DNA from: Pyrenopolyporus hunteri | Taxonomy: Eukaryota; Ascomycota; Sordariomycetes; Xylariales; Hypoxylaceae | DNA length: 64,000 nt | NCBI GenBank assembly: GCA_902806595.1 | Contig: CADCXC010000044.1 | Location: 868,001 to 932,000, forward strand | Reading direction: 5' to 3' | Part shown: piece by piece, positions 1-10,518 of the stretch | Numbering within the stretch: position 1 is the first letter of the stretch | How the letters are laid out: every line of letters begins with the position of its first letter | Notes under the pieces: model-generated | The model's input: the letters and a program-made list of their open reading frames with translations, nothing else | Told to the model about the DNA's origin: nothing | Database searches by the model: none | Position numbers and translations under genes: made by a program

Positions 1-1748
1 ACCAATTAGAGGGCTTGGGTACCTTACATAATGGATGAATACAAAAGGGTACACGTCTCGTACCTCTACAACTAAACATGTACCTAGATATTAACAGCAA
101 CGTTTAGCAGGGGAGGCTGGTGGGCCAAAGTAAAATGAAACAATGGGTTAATATCTATGCCTTGTTGCAAAATTATGTGAGGGCTGTTTTCAAAGTTGGC
201 GATTTTCTTAGACAATTGTAGGTTGATATAGAGACTGGCTACCCTAAGCCGTAGGTACATGGCTAGGTACGTACAAGTTAACGAGATCTTCTCCGAGAAT
301 GCGATCACGGGCGTGTCGGATCGTGTAAAGATAATCGGGGCACCTTACAATGGGATAATAAATATTGTACCTGTCCGAAGTGTTTCGTACCCAGGTATTT
401 ACTGTTGACGCTGGATGGCGTGCAGTATGTACCCTACTTGGATTTAACTCATTCTACTTTGGGAGTGAACAGGGCTGTCTGGTTGGCTAGTTATTTTTAG
501 AGCCAGCGTGGTCTAAGCGGGCCGTTGCCGTAACCCCCACTAGAAAGAGCCTCAGCGCCAGATCAATGGCGAAGTAGGTACCTACTTGAATACCATCAAT
601 CTAACCACCTAGGCACAGCAAAAATACGTAGAAAATAATGTTTAGTTCCAACGCTTAGGTACTTGTATACCTATACATTGTACCATGTTGATTTTTAAAT
701 CAGCAAATCACTTAAAACGTTTTTGATTTGACCTAGTGCGCCGTCTCTACTTCTAATCACTCCCCACCCATCGGCAGCTACTTAAACACGAGCCCTCCCC
801 TCCAACTTTGCAACTTTTTCTCTCGTGGTTTTCATCTCATCCTTACCAAACTCATTTTCAAAATAACTTACCACATTTATATAATCTTTATCAATGTAGC
901 CCAACTTCTTCATCTTTACTCTTAAAATATTATCAATCTCTATTGACCCTACCTAGGCCTTCTCCATCAACCTTTCATCTACCCCAAGCCTCTTCTACCC
1001 CGCATCGCTCTCCCTCTCTCCACTCTCCCCCACGAGCACCCCGGACACTACCCTCCGGCGACTATTCGAGGCTCCCCATTGTCGCCCACCGACGAGACTC
1101 TGGCGCGCCTCCCGACCCGCGACCCAGACACCACCATCTGGCCATCCACGAGACTGCCCATTGCCAATGCCGACGAGACTTTGGTCCGCCTCCCGACCCG
1201 CGCCGTAATCTACCCAGAGAAGCACGACTTCTCAAATGAGTTCGAGCCTTGATCCATATCATCTGCTTGTCTCCCCTACGAATAGACTGAAATGGTCATT
1301 TACTCCCCGCGCTGGAACACCCATTCCTAGTTGCTGTGGTTTATTGCCCGACATTTTCCTATCATAAAACCAACTGTTGTAGCATGTATGATACCCATAG
1401 ACTTCCTTCTGAACCCTCGAGTTCTTACTCGTTTTGTAATTTTATCATGAGGCATATGTACTGAGATGAGATCATCTCCCCTCCCGGATAATTGATGTTG
1501 GCTATATGTTCGATATCGTATTCTCTTGATTCTTAACCCGCTTCTTCCAACCCACCTACCGATCCGATAATAAAACAGAATATTTCGTCAGTATGCTCGT
1601 AGGACTGATGATCAACTGGCCAATCATTCCAAGCGCGGGCCCCCTTCTCATGAGTCTTACTCCGGTCTGGATGCCAACAGCCAATTCAAAGCACCACGTA
1701 GAATTTCAATTAGCAGTTCGCGCGGAGCGACCAACTCCACCAAAAAGC
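1..1748. other. intergenic region with CT-rich tract and an 81-bp repeat
   Basis: I see no convincing gene. Bases 770-1030 are strongly CT-rich with short A-rich breaks, like a fungal 5' leader. An imperfect 81-bp duplication follows: the same 32-bp CGACGAGACT... block occurs at 1090-1121 and 1171-1202. A non-ATG open frame (808-1239) crosses this and reads as an Arg/Pro-rich peptide, most likely a by-product of base composition. A 43-codon ATG frame at about 1237-1368 follows; it has no recognisable motif. Confidence 0.5.
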
Positions 1749-2935
1749 CTACCGCGGATCTACGTCCCCAATATACATTTCCTCAACCAACATCCAAATG
1801 CGTCTCCGGTTGCGTAAGCCGCTAGGGATCTTCAACAAGCTACTCTCCGCGTCCCAAATGCACCAGGCCTCCTGGCTTAGCTTGCGGACGAGAAGCTCCC
1901 AGTTGGGCTCCCGGTCACGGTGCTCTTTGCCCCACCGCGTGCTGAACTCTTCGATGACCGCACCGTCAAGGTCCCTCAGAAACGGTAGACACTTGCCGCG
2001 GAGCAATACCTCGCGCCACGTCCATTGGGGTAGCAGCCCATTACAGAAGCTTGGCATACCATTCCGCGATGCTAGGAACGAACATATATGATCTCGCAGC
2101 TCCGGCGGTAGCGACAGGAATCTTTTTTGGAATGCGGCGTTTTTCGGTGCCGTCGGTGCCGCGGACGGTAGGGTTCTGAGGTTTTCGAGGACTTCCGATG
2201 TCATGTTTGGCACGTCGAGGGGATCAGCTGCGTCCTATAAGCACCTATCGTGAGCTGATTGTCATTCTGTTGTAAGGAAGTGAGCAGGTTAATATGGTAG
2301 ATGACGTCCCGCACACGTACCCAGCGTTCGGTCATAGAATTAGCAGGCAATGACTGGGGACACGGTTGAAACTGCATGTAGTAGCTATGTGGCATCTTGA
2401 CTCGCTCTTGATCATTGCCTGTGACCATCTCTGAGTCATAGGCGGCCTCGAGACGCGCGCGTAGTACTCTCCATAGGGTGCGTAGATCGCGAACAACGAT
2501 GCGGGTTGGTGAGAGACACATCACGGTTTCCGCTATGTCTAAGCACGCCTTGTGCGTGGCTACGTAGTACACAGTCGAAGCCGATTGACCATCCTCATCC
2601 TGGCTGATGCGTGGATAGTGTATATAGACTTCCTGACCATGTGTCGCCTCCCCATCATCGTTGGTGGTGATAATTTGGAGATGCTTTCCCCCGATTGATC
2701 TTGCATTAGTTTTTCGGATGTTTTGTGTCTCGTGGGGTGATAATTGCGGCGTGTCCCTTTTCCCCACAGCCTGGTAATATTCCGGGCACCGCTCGAACTC
2801 GCAATCTGGATCGCTTAGCAACACAACTTCCTCCTGCCATTTCATGGTCTCGCTAGTCCGCGACTTTGCCGGCGCAATACGGCCGCCACAGATAGTACAG
2901 TGCAAATGAAACCCGAAACTATATAGGCTTAACAT
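1749..2935 (-). CDS. F-box-like hypothetical protein, two exons
   Basis: Predicted exons are 2321-2935 and 1749-2234, joined across an 86-nt intron (donor GTACGT, acceptor TTATAG) in phase 0. This fuses two open frames that overlap out of phase and gives about 366 aa. The first exon begins at an ATG and carries a CxxC pair (Cys13, Cys16, followed by Gly-Gly), a feature I associate with fungal F-box proteins of this layout. The second exon has an F-box-like helix starting near residue 243 with the pattern LSLPPELRDHICSFL. F-box proteins link substrates to SCF ubiquitin ligases through Skp1, but the substrate cannot be read from this sequence. The F-box sits in the C-terminal half rather than at the N-terminus. 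The splice model is inferred; alternative acceptors inside the same 100 bp exist but break the frame. It could be non-functional, since it borders relic-rich DNA. Confidence 0.6.
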
Positions 2936-3272
2936 CGTGTTATCAAGGACTAAGCTTAACTCTTTTATGACTCGACGTGCTTAGCGGCCAAATAAAATAC
3001 ATATGTCGAGATAAAGAACGTTATCATTACCTATCATAACCACTTCGGTATCTAAAAGATTGGAAGAAATGGTGCGGGATTTCAATAGTAATACGAAACA
3101 ACGGGCCGGAGTTACTATTAAGACACCAAAGTCTTGAGGATGTTGTGGTGCTCATAAACCGCGTATGATTGGCTACATAAAGGCGGACAGTGGGAAACCA
3201 TTTATACCACATCGGGATCCGATCGACCAGTCATCATATCTCTCGACCTTCTCGACGGTGGGCCATTTAACG

Positions 3273-3760
3273 AACCGCCAAAACACAGTAAGCCTGCGCT
3301 ATACGCTATACTGTATTTCTTTCAGGTATTAAGTCCACTATAATTGCAGCGCACTTAGCGCTCTACTTAGTATCCTGGTATATAGTGCTTCTATCTCCCA
3401 CTCACTATATGCACATCCTGTATTTAGCTTTAAGGACCGCTGTAATTATAGGGCCCTTAAGGTTAGTCGCCTTACTATAGATGTAGTGCTTATAGCGCTT
3501 GAGGTCGCTGTCGCTGAGTATTCGCGTACATAAAGTCTACGAAAGTGCGCTGTAATTATAGTGGCTATAAAGCGTTGAAAGTTTTGGAATTAGCGAAGTA
3601 TGAAATTTTATTATGGCTGGTCGAATTGGGTTGGTGTAACGAAATCCAGAATGGCTTGGAGTGCCCTGTAATTATAGTGGACTTAGCGCTTAGAAATACA
3701 GTATAGTGCATAGTGCGGACCTACTGTCTGTGGGTTTGGGCGGTTTGGCGGTTTTGGCGG
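3273..3760. mobile_element. foldback / MITE-like element with long terminal inverted repeats
   Basis: Bases 3306-3348 and 3667-3707 are near-perfect reverse complements (CTATACTGTATTTCT ... AAGTCCACTATAAT). The similarity continues outward, with gaps, to about 3273 on the left and 3752-3760 on the right, giving arms of roughly 75 bp around a 0.3 kb core with no open frame. The motif TGTAATTATAG occurs again inside the core at about 3440 and 3550, in the same orientation as the right arm. Repeated subterminal motifs are typical of transposase-binding sites in DNA transposons such as hAT, so this looks like a non-autonomous element. The right end contains three 9-bp GGCGGTTT-type repeats. I could not define a target-site duplication, so the exact ends are uncertain. 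Confidence 0.7.
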
Positions 3761-4568
3761 TCTTAGGCATTTGAGCCAGGGTAGTATGTTCGGATTATGG
3801 CTGAGACATTCTATTTTCAGCTTTTAGCCTCACCCAATCGGGTTTTAGTGGCGCGTGGCCGACGTTATACCTGTCTTTTGTCGCGACTAAAATAGGAGTA
3901 GATCTCCACGTAGGGTTACCTAAGCATATATCAACGTATAATAGGGCTAACTATTCGTTTTAGCACGAGGGTGTTTCGTCTGATTCCTTATAGACGTATT
4001 AACGGCAACTAATGCCATAGATTTACTTCTCTAATAATACGCGTTGGAACATAGTAAGAAGTATGAACGGGAAAACGTCAGTTTCGCCTCAAATCGAAAG
4101 GTAAATTATGGTTTCATCCGATTACATCTTGTTGTATTATTTAGTTATGTGTAGACTTGGGAATGGTACCTACCTATATTCGAGACTATCGCAGCGTATA
4201 ATACTTGAGTGTAAGTTCGATAGCTGGATACTTAGTACAATAAGGGTAAGCTAATACCTACCTAAAATTCACAATTGCAGCTACACTTATAGTAAATTTT
4301 GATTTAATCCATAAAGTCATACCTATAACCTCAAGTCTCTTATCGAATGTAACTATACAGTCACACTTGTCAGTGTTAAATAAGTTAAATAACAGTATTT
4401 ATTTCTTAAAAAATAAATATTGTAAATATCGCTTAGCCAGGGACGTCGTCGAATAATCGAGCGGGGAGCCTAAGAAGTATAGAACGAAAAAGAAACATTT
4501 CCACTTGCGGTTGAGTCTGAGCAGAACTCAAAGCCAGGTTTTAAGATTCTATTATATTACGTGCCACC
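3761..4568. other. intergenic, no gene seen
   Basis: AT-leaning sequence with scattered stops in all frames. It contains a GTACCTACCTA motif near 4166, of the type repeated across the window, and an AT-rich stretch at 4370-4430. No coding signal was found. Confidence 0.4.
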
Positions 4569-4742
4569 ATGACTTCTTACCCGTTTGAGAATCATGGACC
4601 CCTCGACCCCTTAACTCCACGCAAAGCACGTCGTAGGAAAATGGAGGAGAATAAACTCCCTGATCAACCATTACCTTCGTGTATTAAAATGTGTGACCCG
4701 AATCAAATGACGAAGAAGTTCATCAATACCAGCTGTGTTTAA
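4569..4742 (+). CDS. possible 57-aa basic small protein
   Basis: An ATG in a very good initiation context (GCCACCATG) opens a 57-codon frame ending in TAA. The peptide has a basic block near residues 18-24 (KARRRK) and two Cys in the C-terminal half plus one near the end. I do not recognise a family. It lies 212 bp upstream of another small ORF on the same strand; the two could be exons of one transcript, but I could not find a phase-consistent splice between them. Support is the start context only, so the call is weak. Confidence 0.28.
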   Translation: MTSYPFENHGPLDPLTPRKARRRKMEENKLPDQPLPSCIKMCDPNQMTKKFINTSCV

Positions 4743-4954
4743 GACTTGTGCGATGACGATTGTTTGCCTAATTTCAGTTACACAGATATAGTACCAAAAT
4801 CCCAACGAACCTATAAATATCGGTTTATTCCCAGCATTCTACACTTAGTTCAGCTCCATCAAACAGACATCGCGAACACTCTAAGCAGAATCACAGAATC
4901 ACATACTTTACTACCAGCCTACTACAAACTAAGATAAGCCAACAATATCCAAAC

Positions 4955-5146
4955 ATGTGTAACGTCGACGTGACGTCTATTTATTGCCCCTCGTGCCAGA
5001 GATGGGAGAGATATTACAGGAACTACGATCCATGCCCAGACCCGAAGGCCGGAACCCAATTCTGTCCGAACTTGGTAGTCAATCACTTGGGAGAAAGAAC
5101 TGACATTTGTCGAGCATGCGAGAAAAAGCAAAAACAGAAGAGTTAA
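4955..5146 (+). CDS. small Cys-rich protein, 63 aa, hypothetical
   Basis: An ATG-initiated frame of 63 codons ends in TAA. The product has eight Cys or so arranged in pairs: one at position 2, a CPSC pair near residues 11-14, single Cys in the middle, and a C-x2-C pair near the end followed by a basic Lys/Gln tail. That pattern suggests a small zinc-binding or disulphide-stabilised domain. There is no signal peptide, so an intracellular zinc-ribbon-like protein fits better than a secreted effector. The 150 bases upstream are C/A-rich with CAAAC-type sequence just before the ATG, as in many fungal leaders. I do not know the function. The length and spacing look deliberate, but it is short enough that chance cannot be excluded. 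Confidence 0.5.
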   Translation: MCNVDVTSIYCPSCQRWERYYRNYDPCPDPKAGTQFCPNLVVNHLGERTDICRACEKKQKQKS

Positions 5147-5545
5147 GTTGTAAGTAATCCCCGGCGTACGAAGCTAGCCTCTCGAACATGTTCGATTACC
5201 TACCTATAAAAGCTTGACGCTGATAAGTATAAGGATCTGGAGGGCCAGGATACGATTGGCGAATCAAGACGCGCACTCAAAGAAAGCCACGTTTGGTCCT
5301 TACGATCTAGAGTACAACTTGCCATTGTAGCTTAGACTTAGCTAGTTATGAGATACCCTTAACCATACTTTAGAATATGTGCTGGTGTACCAGTTCATTT
5401 TAACCCACCGCCTCTATTCTCCGTGAGATTCTATTTCGATCATTCATTCAATAATATGGGCCGGGATGGGAATGTGATCCCGCCATCGTCGCATGTTGAA
5501 GGGACCACCCTTTAGGCCGTATGTTATCTCTTCGTTAGAGAGAGA

Positions 5546-5988
5546 CTACCCAGCCCATTCCATCTCGTTATCCTCGCTGTCGTAAATATCGGTCTCGGGA
5601 GCGTGACCGAATAACCTTCTATGGACTAGATTCCTGACATGCTCCCCCACCTGAATGGGGTTGGTTCAGCAAGATCTCCTGCCTCACTACCTTCCTATCT
5701 TCTTAGAACTTAAGAGGCTCGTCCCTAAAGGCCGCCTCACTATCACGATCAGTAAATATCCACACTTCAGTCCGTCCGGATGCTTCCTTAGCTAGCCGAG
5801 CGGCTACGTCAATTATCAATTTATAGTATTTTCCATCCTCATTTTCACGCCACGCCCATATCAGTACTTCTCATAGACGCTTGAGATGAGTCTCATACCC
5901 ACGAGCAGCCATTACTTCGTACTCGCCTTCCTTACTGTTACTCTCTGGATCTTGATCTTCTCGATTCTCCACGCCATCTTCATTGTTC
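5546..5988 (-). pseudogene. decayed protein-coding gene with two stop codons
   Basis: On the minus strand a coding-like frame runs from about 5942 down to 5703, interrupted by TGA at 5871-5873. It then meets TAA at 5703-5705. After a plausible 40-nt intron (GTAGTG ... TTCAG, 5651-5690) the frame continues with no further stop to TAG at 5546-5548, ending in an acidic tail. Upstream, an ATG at 5988 opens an acidic N-terminus in a different frame, so a frameshift or undetected intron lies near 5943. The internal part reads like a conserved alpha/beta segment (for example GKYYKLIIDVAARLAKEA and EVWIFTD). Both internal stops could come from single C-to-T changes (CGA to TGA, CAA to TAA). I do not recognise the ancestral protein. 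Confidence 0.45.
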
Positions 5989-7011
5989 ATGCGATTTCGG
6001 TGCGGGAATCAGAACGAGATTCAACCTAACTATCTCGTATCGCCGTGCTCCAAACCCAACATATGAAGTTGTTCGGAGGTGTAGCCCCGTATATGTGCGT
6101 AAGAGCCTCGGCTGTTGATGATAGCTACCGTTCTCCAGTCTTCAATACCGTGGCTCATTTTCGAATACATATGCAGATTTATTACTGTCGATCGACGATG
6201 CCGGATACCCATGTGTATTAATTGGGAAAGCTCAAAAGGCTTGTTGATAACAACCTGCCATCATCATTTCGAATATGGCGTGACGGTGGGAAATCAACCC
6301 CGATTATACTTTACAGCTCATTCGGAGGCTTCTTGATACTTAGTGTGGACGGAATTAACGTTAATGTGCTTGGATACTTGGGGTACAACGATATCCGAAT
6401 GATGACACCTACAACGGATATCTAGTGTATGGAGTGAATATATAACTCCGAGTGGAATATTTTGTATGCATAATAACGCTTACTGTACCTACGAGGCTTG
6501 GTTAAAATAGGGGCTACATCCCGCCGGCGTTAAAGGGATGGCCAGTGCCCGAGCCGCGACGCACGGCCAAAGGACCCGGGTGAGACAATATAACCGCTAG
6601 GCTAACGGGATAATGGATAATACACACCTAGGTGAATAGTAGGTACCCAAGTATATGGGTTGCCGGCGATTATTGGATTCCAGGCTTCCAGGCTGACACA
6701 GCTTACTGACTAACCGTTCGCGAAGGCCGTAATAGGTGATGGGCGTTACTCGATCGTCCCGATTGGTTGGTGAGAGCTTACCACCCACCCAGCGGCGCGG
6801 ATCCGGTGTCTGGCACCATACGGATTAAAAACCTTAACCCATTCACACTTCGAAGCAAGCCGTTCCATCTTCACCGTCGTTCGTCTTCGTAACCGTAACA
6901 TTTCCTTGTCCGAAACCCTCAGGTCAATCCGAAAAGCTTCTGCCACCCGCCGAAGACACGCCGCACGTAGCAGAAGGTACCCGCGTTTGGCACTTTCATC
7001 GCTTCCCCGCC
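5989..7011. other. intergenic, no gene seen
   Basis: Short open frames on both strands (for example 6222-6425) show no motif or homology I can recognise. The last 150 bases before 7012 are CG-rich and presumably hold the promoter and leader of the serine hydrolase gene. Confidence 0.4.
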
Positions 7012-7809
7012 ATGTCGCTCGACAGCAGGGATGAAACCTTACACCACCCGCGTATCCTCTGCTTACACGGCGGTGGCACCAACGCCCGCATCTTCAGGGC
7101 ACAATGCCGCACCTTGTCGCGGGCGCTACAGCCATATTTCCGAATGGTCTACGCAGAGGCGCCGTACGAGTCCACAGCAGGCCCCGACGTCATTTCGGTC
7201 TACGCACAGTACGGCCCATTTAAGCGGTGGCTGCGCTGGCTCCCGGACCAGCCGGAGATAGACGAGCGCATCGCGATCGAGGACGTCAATGCCTCCCTGA
7301 AAGATGCCATGGACGCGGACGACCGCGCGGGCGCGACGGGCCCTTGGGTCGCGCTACTCGGGTTTAGCCAGGGAGCCAAGATGTCGGCGAGCTTGCTGTT
7401 CAGACAGCAGATCCGCGCTGCGAAGCTAGGGCCGGCGCAGGCGGGCTCAGACTACAAATTCGCTGTGCTCATGGCGGGGCGGGCGCCCATGGTGAACCTG
7501 GACCCCGACGTGTTCCAGTCGACCCTGCTTAGCCGGACGTCGCAGGTTGGCCTCACCGACGCACCGGACCTGATGGAGATAATGAGGGGCGAACATATCT
7601 TAAAGTTGCCGACCATCCATGTCCATGGGCTCGATGATCCGGGTTTGGACCTACATCGGCAGCTACTCGAGGAATACTGCGATCCGGATAGCGCGAGACT
7701 GATAGAGTGGGATGGCGCGCATAGGGTACCGCTCAAGACCACAGATATACAGCCATTAGTAAACGAGATTCTTGACGTGGCGAAAAATACGGGGGTATTG
7801 AAGAACTGA
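7012..7809 (+). CDS. FSH1-family serine hydrolase (alpha/beta fold)
   Basis: This single-exon 265-aa protein matches the fungal FSH1 / ovarian-cancer-gene-2 hydrolase family. Near the N-terminus it has the oxyanion-loop sequence LCLHGGGTN (residues 16-24). The nucleophile elbow GFSQGA places the catalytic Ser at 119. The acid is Asp208 or Asp209 in HGLDDPG, and the catalytic His is 237 in DGAHRVP, so the triad is complete. Length is normal for the family. Members hydrolyse small esters or thioesters; the subgroup with the GGGTN loop is often found beside polyketide synthases as a release or editing enzyme (LovG-like). No polyketide synthase lies in this window, so a general esterase role is as likely. 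It has no signal peptide and is probably cytosolic. It converges tail-to-tail with the permease gene at 8272-10325. Confidence 0.88.
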   Translation: MSLDSRDETLHHPRILCLHGGGTNARIFRAQCRTLSRALQPYFRMVYAEAPYESTAGPDVISVYAQYGPFKRWLRWLPDQPEIDERIAIEDVNASLKDAMDADDRAGATGPWVALLGFSQGAKMSASLLFRQQIRAAKLGPAQAGSDYKFAVLMAGRAPMVNLDPDVFQSTLLSRTSQVGLTDAPDLMEIMRGEHILKLPTIHVHGLDDPGLDLHRQLLEEYCDPDSARLIEWDGAHRVPLKTTDIQPLVNEILDVAKNTGVLKN

Positions 7810-8271
7810 AAAGGCGCGTCGTTTCAATGGCGGGGATGCGAAGGGCATTCGTTCCTGGGCTTCGGGGAGGTTACGTTGGCGACAATTTCAATATTCACGA
7901 TAAACGGATAGATAGGTGAGCGTCAGTCACATACTTGAGTAGATTCCGAAATAAATAGAGTTACTCCTTTTATCATCATTGAGAGGGAAAATATCCCGAA
8001 TATAGATTTTACCATATTTCATCGTAACATATGGAGATGTTGAGATTGGAACCGCAGATTGAAAATGTCTCTAGGTATGCATTTAATCATAAACTCGTTA
8101 GATGCATAACTGAATATTCAATTCAAATATTGCATTAATGAGTCTGGTAATCTTGATTGATGAATAACCGTCATATAATCTCCTTAATATTGTCCTTATT
8201 CTTTGATCTATTCATCCATCACTCTTCTCCCTCTCCTATGGTCCCATTTATTTACTCGGGTTTCCCGACCC
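7810..8271. other. convergent intergenic region
   Basis: This 462-bp spacer lies between the two 3' ends of the hydrolase and permease genes. It is AT-rich from about 7890 onward, with no gene; it likely contains both polyadenylation regions. Confidence 0.5.
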
Positions 8272-10325
8272 TTAATGCTCAAATCGGAAATCTAGGCGCT
8301 TGTTTCCTTCGTCTGTTGTCGTTGACAGATATGTCATTTTTTCTTCATGAGTCATGGCATCCCACTTGCGGCTCCTGTATCGATTCCGGGAAACATAATA
8401 TAGTTTGACAAGACAGTAGAGGACGATATTCATGACGAGGATAGCCAGTAGCTGCTTATTACCCCGACGATAGAGCGGTGCGTCATCGGCTCGGTATATG
8501 TTGGAGGCGATTATGCCGCTAGTCTGTACGAACATGTTGTAGCAGGCCGCGGAAACGGTACGTGTCCGTACGGTATTAGAATTTCTTGAATTCCACCCGA
8601 CTTGGATGGGATGAGCTGATAATCGGTCGTTAGCATTTTCGGTGGGGAATTTAGGGGGCTAGACCAGGCAGTTAATTACCGTTGGGGTATCCTAGCAAGA
8701 GAGTTGTCACGGCCCAGATCACCCATCTGTTTGCGTTCGCAGTGTCGGCGACGTTGAGATAAATCAGGAATGGCAAAATCCATATCTGCCCGACCATAGC
8801 GACGAACGTGAGTTCACCAAAAATCTCGGCCGCATATGTGTTCGCAAGCATGGTGATAACTATGCAATATGATTAGCAGGTGTATATCAGTATGATCATT
8901 GACCCGGCCTGCTCTTACTGTGTATCACCGTATAGGGGATCGAGAGCAAGTTAGATGTGAAAGTATCGAAATTCATTTGCCGCAGCGAGAGGGTCAAGTA
9001 CTGCTGCTCTGGAATCGACGGGATCTGGAAGGTTAGTCCGAGTATATACAGCGGCCAGAGATCGAAATCTTTAAGGCATTTCCATAACAGCTTCGGCGTG
9101 ATAGGCTGACGATTATGCATATCGCTTTTGCTTGGATCTTCCCGTAGGACTCGGTTCACTATGATGGTCTCTTCCCGAGGGGTGAACCAACCATTCTTCC
9201 CTCTGAACCAACTGGCTGTCTGGCAAGGGCCGGCTGGCATGAGGACGATGGAGAAAGCGCCGACTATGAAGGATATGAGAGCCTCTAGTAAAAACAGCCA
9301 ACGCCAGCCGGCGTAGTCAAGAACGCCTCGCATCTTTAACAGACCGGCTCCTAAAAGCGCCGAAATGATATCGGCCACGCTCATCATCGTCCAGAAGAAT
9401 GCGAGACGGATTGACAATTCGTGGTGCTTATAGAAATACGACAGATAGAGAATGACCTAAGGCGAAACAGTTAGTCTAGACTTACCCAAAGATCTGGATA
9501 ATATGGGCACTGACGTCGGGGATGAACCCTCCCTGCAGGATTGCGAGCAGAGCTCGCGTTACCAAAAAAGAGGTTCGACCCGAGAGCCAGAATTGACCTC
9601 CAGCCACAATACTCCATAACATGATTTGCATTGGAATCCATCTATCGGGGCCCATCCACTTAGAAACCAACTGCGAGGGTAGTTCCGCGACCAAAAATGA
9701 CAGCTTGAATACAGTGTTGCCGAGGTTGTAGTCTGATTCCTATCAGTATCGGGTATCAGAGACTAAGTGACGCCGGGAAGATAGACTCACCATTTGTAGT
9801 TAAGTGAAGATCGTACAAGAAGTTGTCGGTTAGAGCTTGTAATAGGTTTGCTCTATCTAACTCGAGAGCCATAAACATGACACAAGCCCAGATCGTGATC
9901 CTAAAGTCGATTTTCCGGATTACAGCATATTCTTCCGCCCAGGTCCACCTCGCCTTGGGATCGAAACGATGGAGATTCTCCCTATTGTGATATAAGAATG
10001 CATTACACGCTTAGTATGGGGCTTAATACAACGTACCAGTCGTCGCGCGGGCGGTACTTCTCCGCCACCTCGGGATCGTCGAAGACACTGGGCTATGAAT
10101 ATAGGTTCATGTCAGCGATCATTGAAAAGTCTACTCAGATGAGACAGAATAAGTTATTACCTGCGTTGCGATTGCATCACGGTCGAATTCCTTGCTACGT
10201 TGGAACCAGAAGCGCTTTTCCTGCTTCGGTACTCCTAGTGGTGGTACGCCATCACTGTCGAGCGAGATGGTTGACTCCGCGGCCGTCTTCTTGTCGTCGG
10301 CGTTTTGGATGAGCACGGTCGCCAT
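8272..10325 (-). CDS. MFS permease, DAL5/allantoate-permease (anion:cation symporter) family
   Basis: Seven exons fit in phase: 10161-10325, 10037-10092, 9791-9981, 9515-9732, 8919-9456, 8680-8859, 8272-8615, giving about 563 aa. Introns are 54-68 nt with GT/AG ends. Family marks are strong: the block AELPSQLVSKW in TM1-2, then GFIPDVILYLSYFY restored across the fourth intron, WRWLFLLEA before the central loop, and near the C-terminus a block reading VGWNSRNSNTVRTRTVSA followed by NIYRADDAPLYRRGN, both highly typical of DAL5-like carriers. Members move allantoate, nicotinate, pantothenate, biotin or other organic anions with protons across the plasma membrane; the substrate here is unknown. 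A TGATAA (HGATAR, AreA/NIT2-type) site lies about 190 bp upstream, which would suit nitrogen control but is short enough to be chance. Confidence 0.88.
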
Positions 10326-10512
10326 TTCGATGCTACACCCACTCAGGAATGGCCTCTGGCTGGTCTTTTCGAATGGCAGCTATAACCAGAGTGTCGGGAC
10401 TTGTGCCCTTATATACCTCTCATCCTGGATTGGTGGACGTGAGGTGTATCTCTCATTTGTCTGCAACATGGCAAGGGAGAAAAGAGCTATCACCCCGATG
10501 CTATGGTACCAT

Positions 10513-10518
10513 TGATAA
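10513..10518 (+). promoter_or_regulatory. candidate GATA-factor (AreA/NIT2) site TGATAA
   Basis: A TGATAA hexamer followed closely by a second GATAA lies about 190 bp upstream of the DAL5-like permease start. GATA factors bind HGATAR and control nitrogen-source transporters in ascomycetes. The motif is short, so this is only a candidate. Confidence 0.25.
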
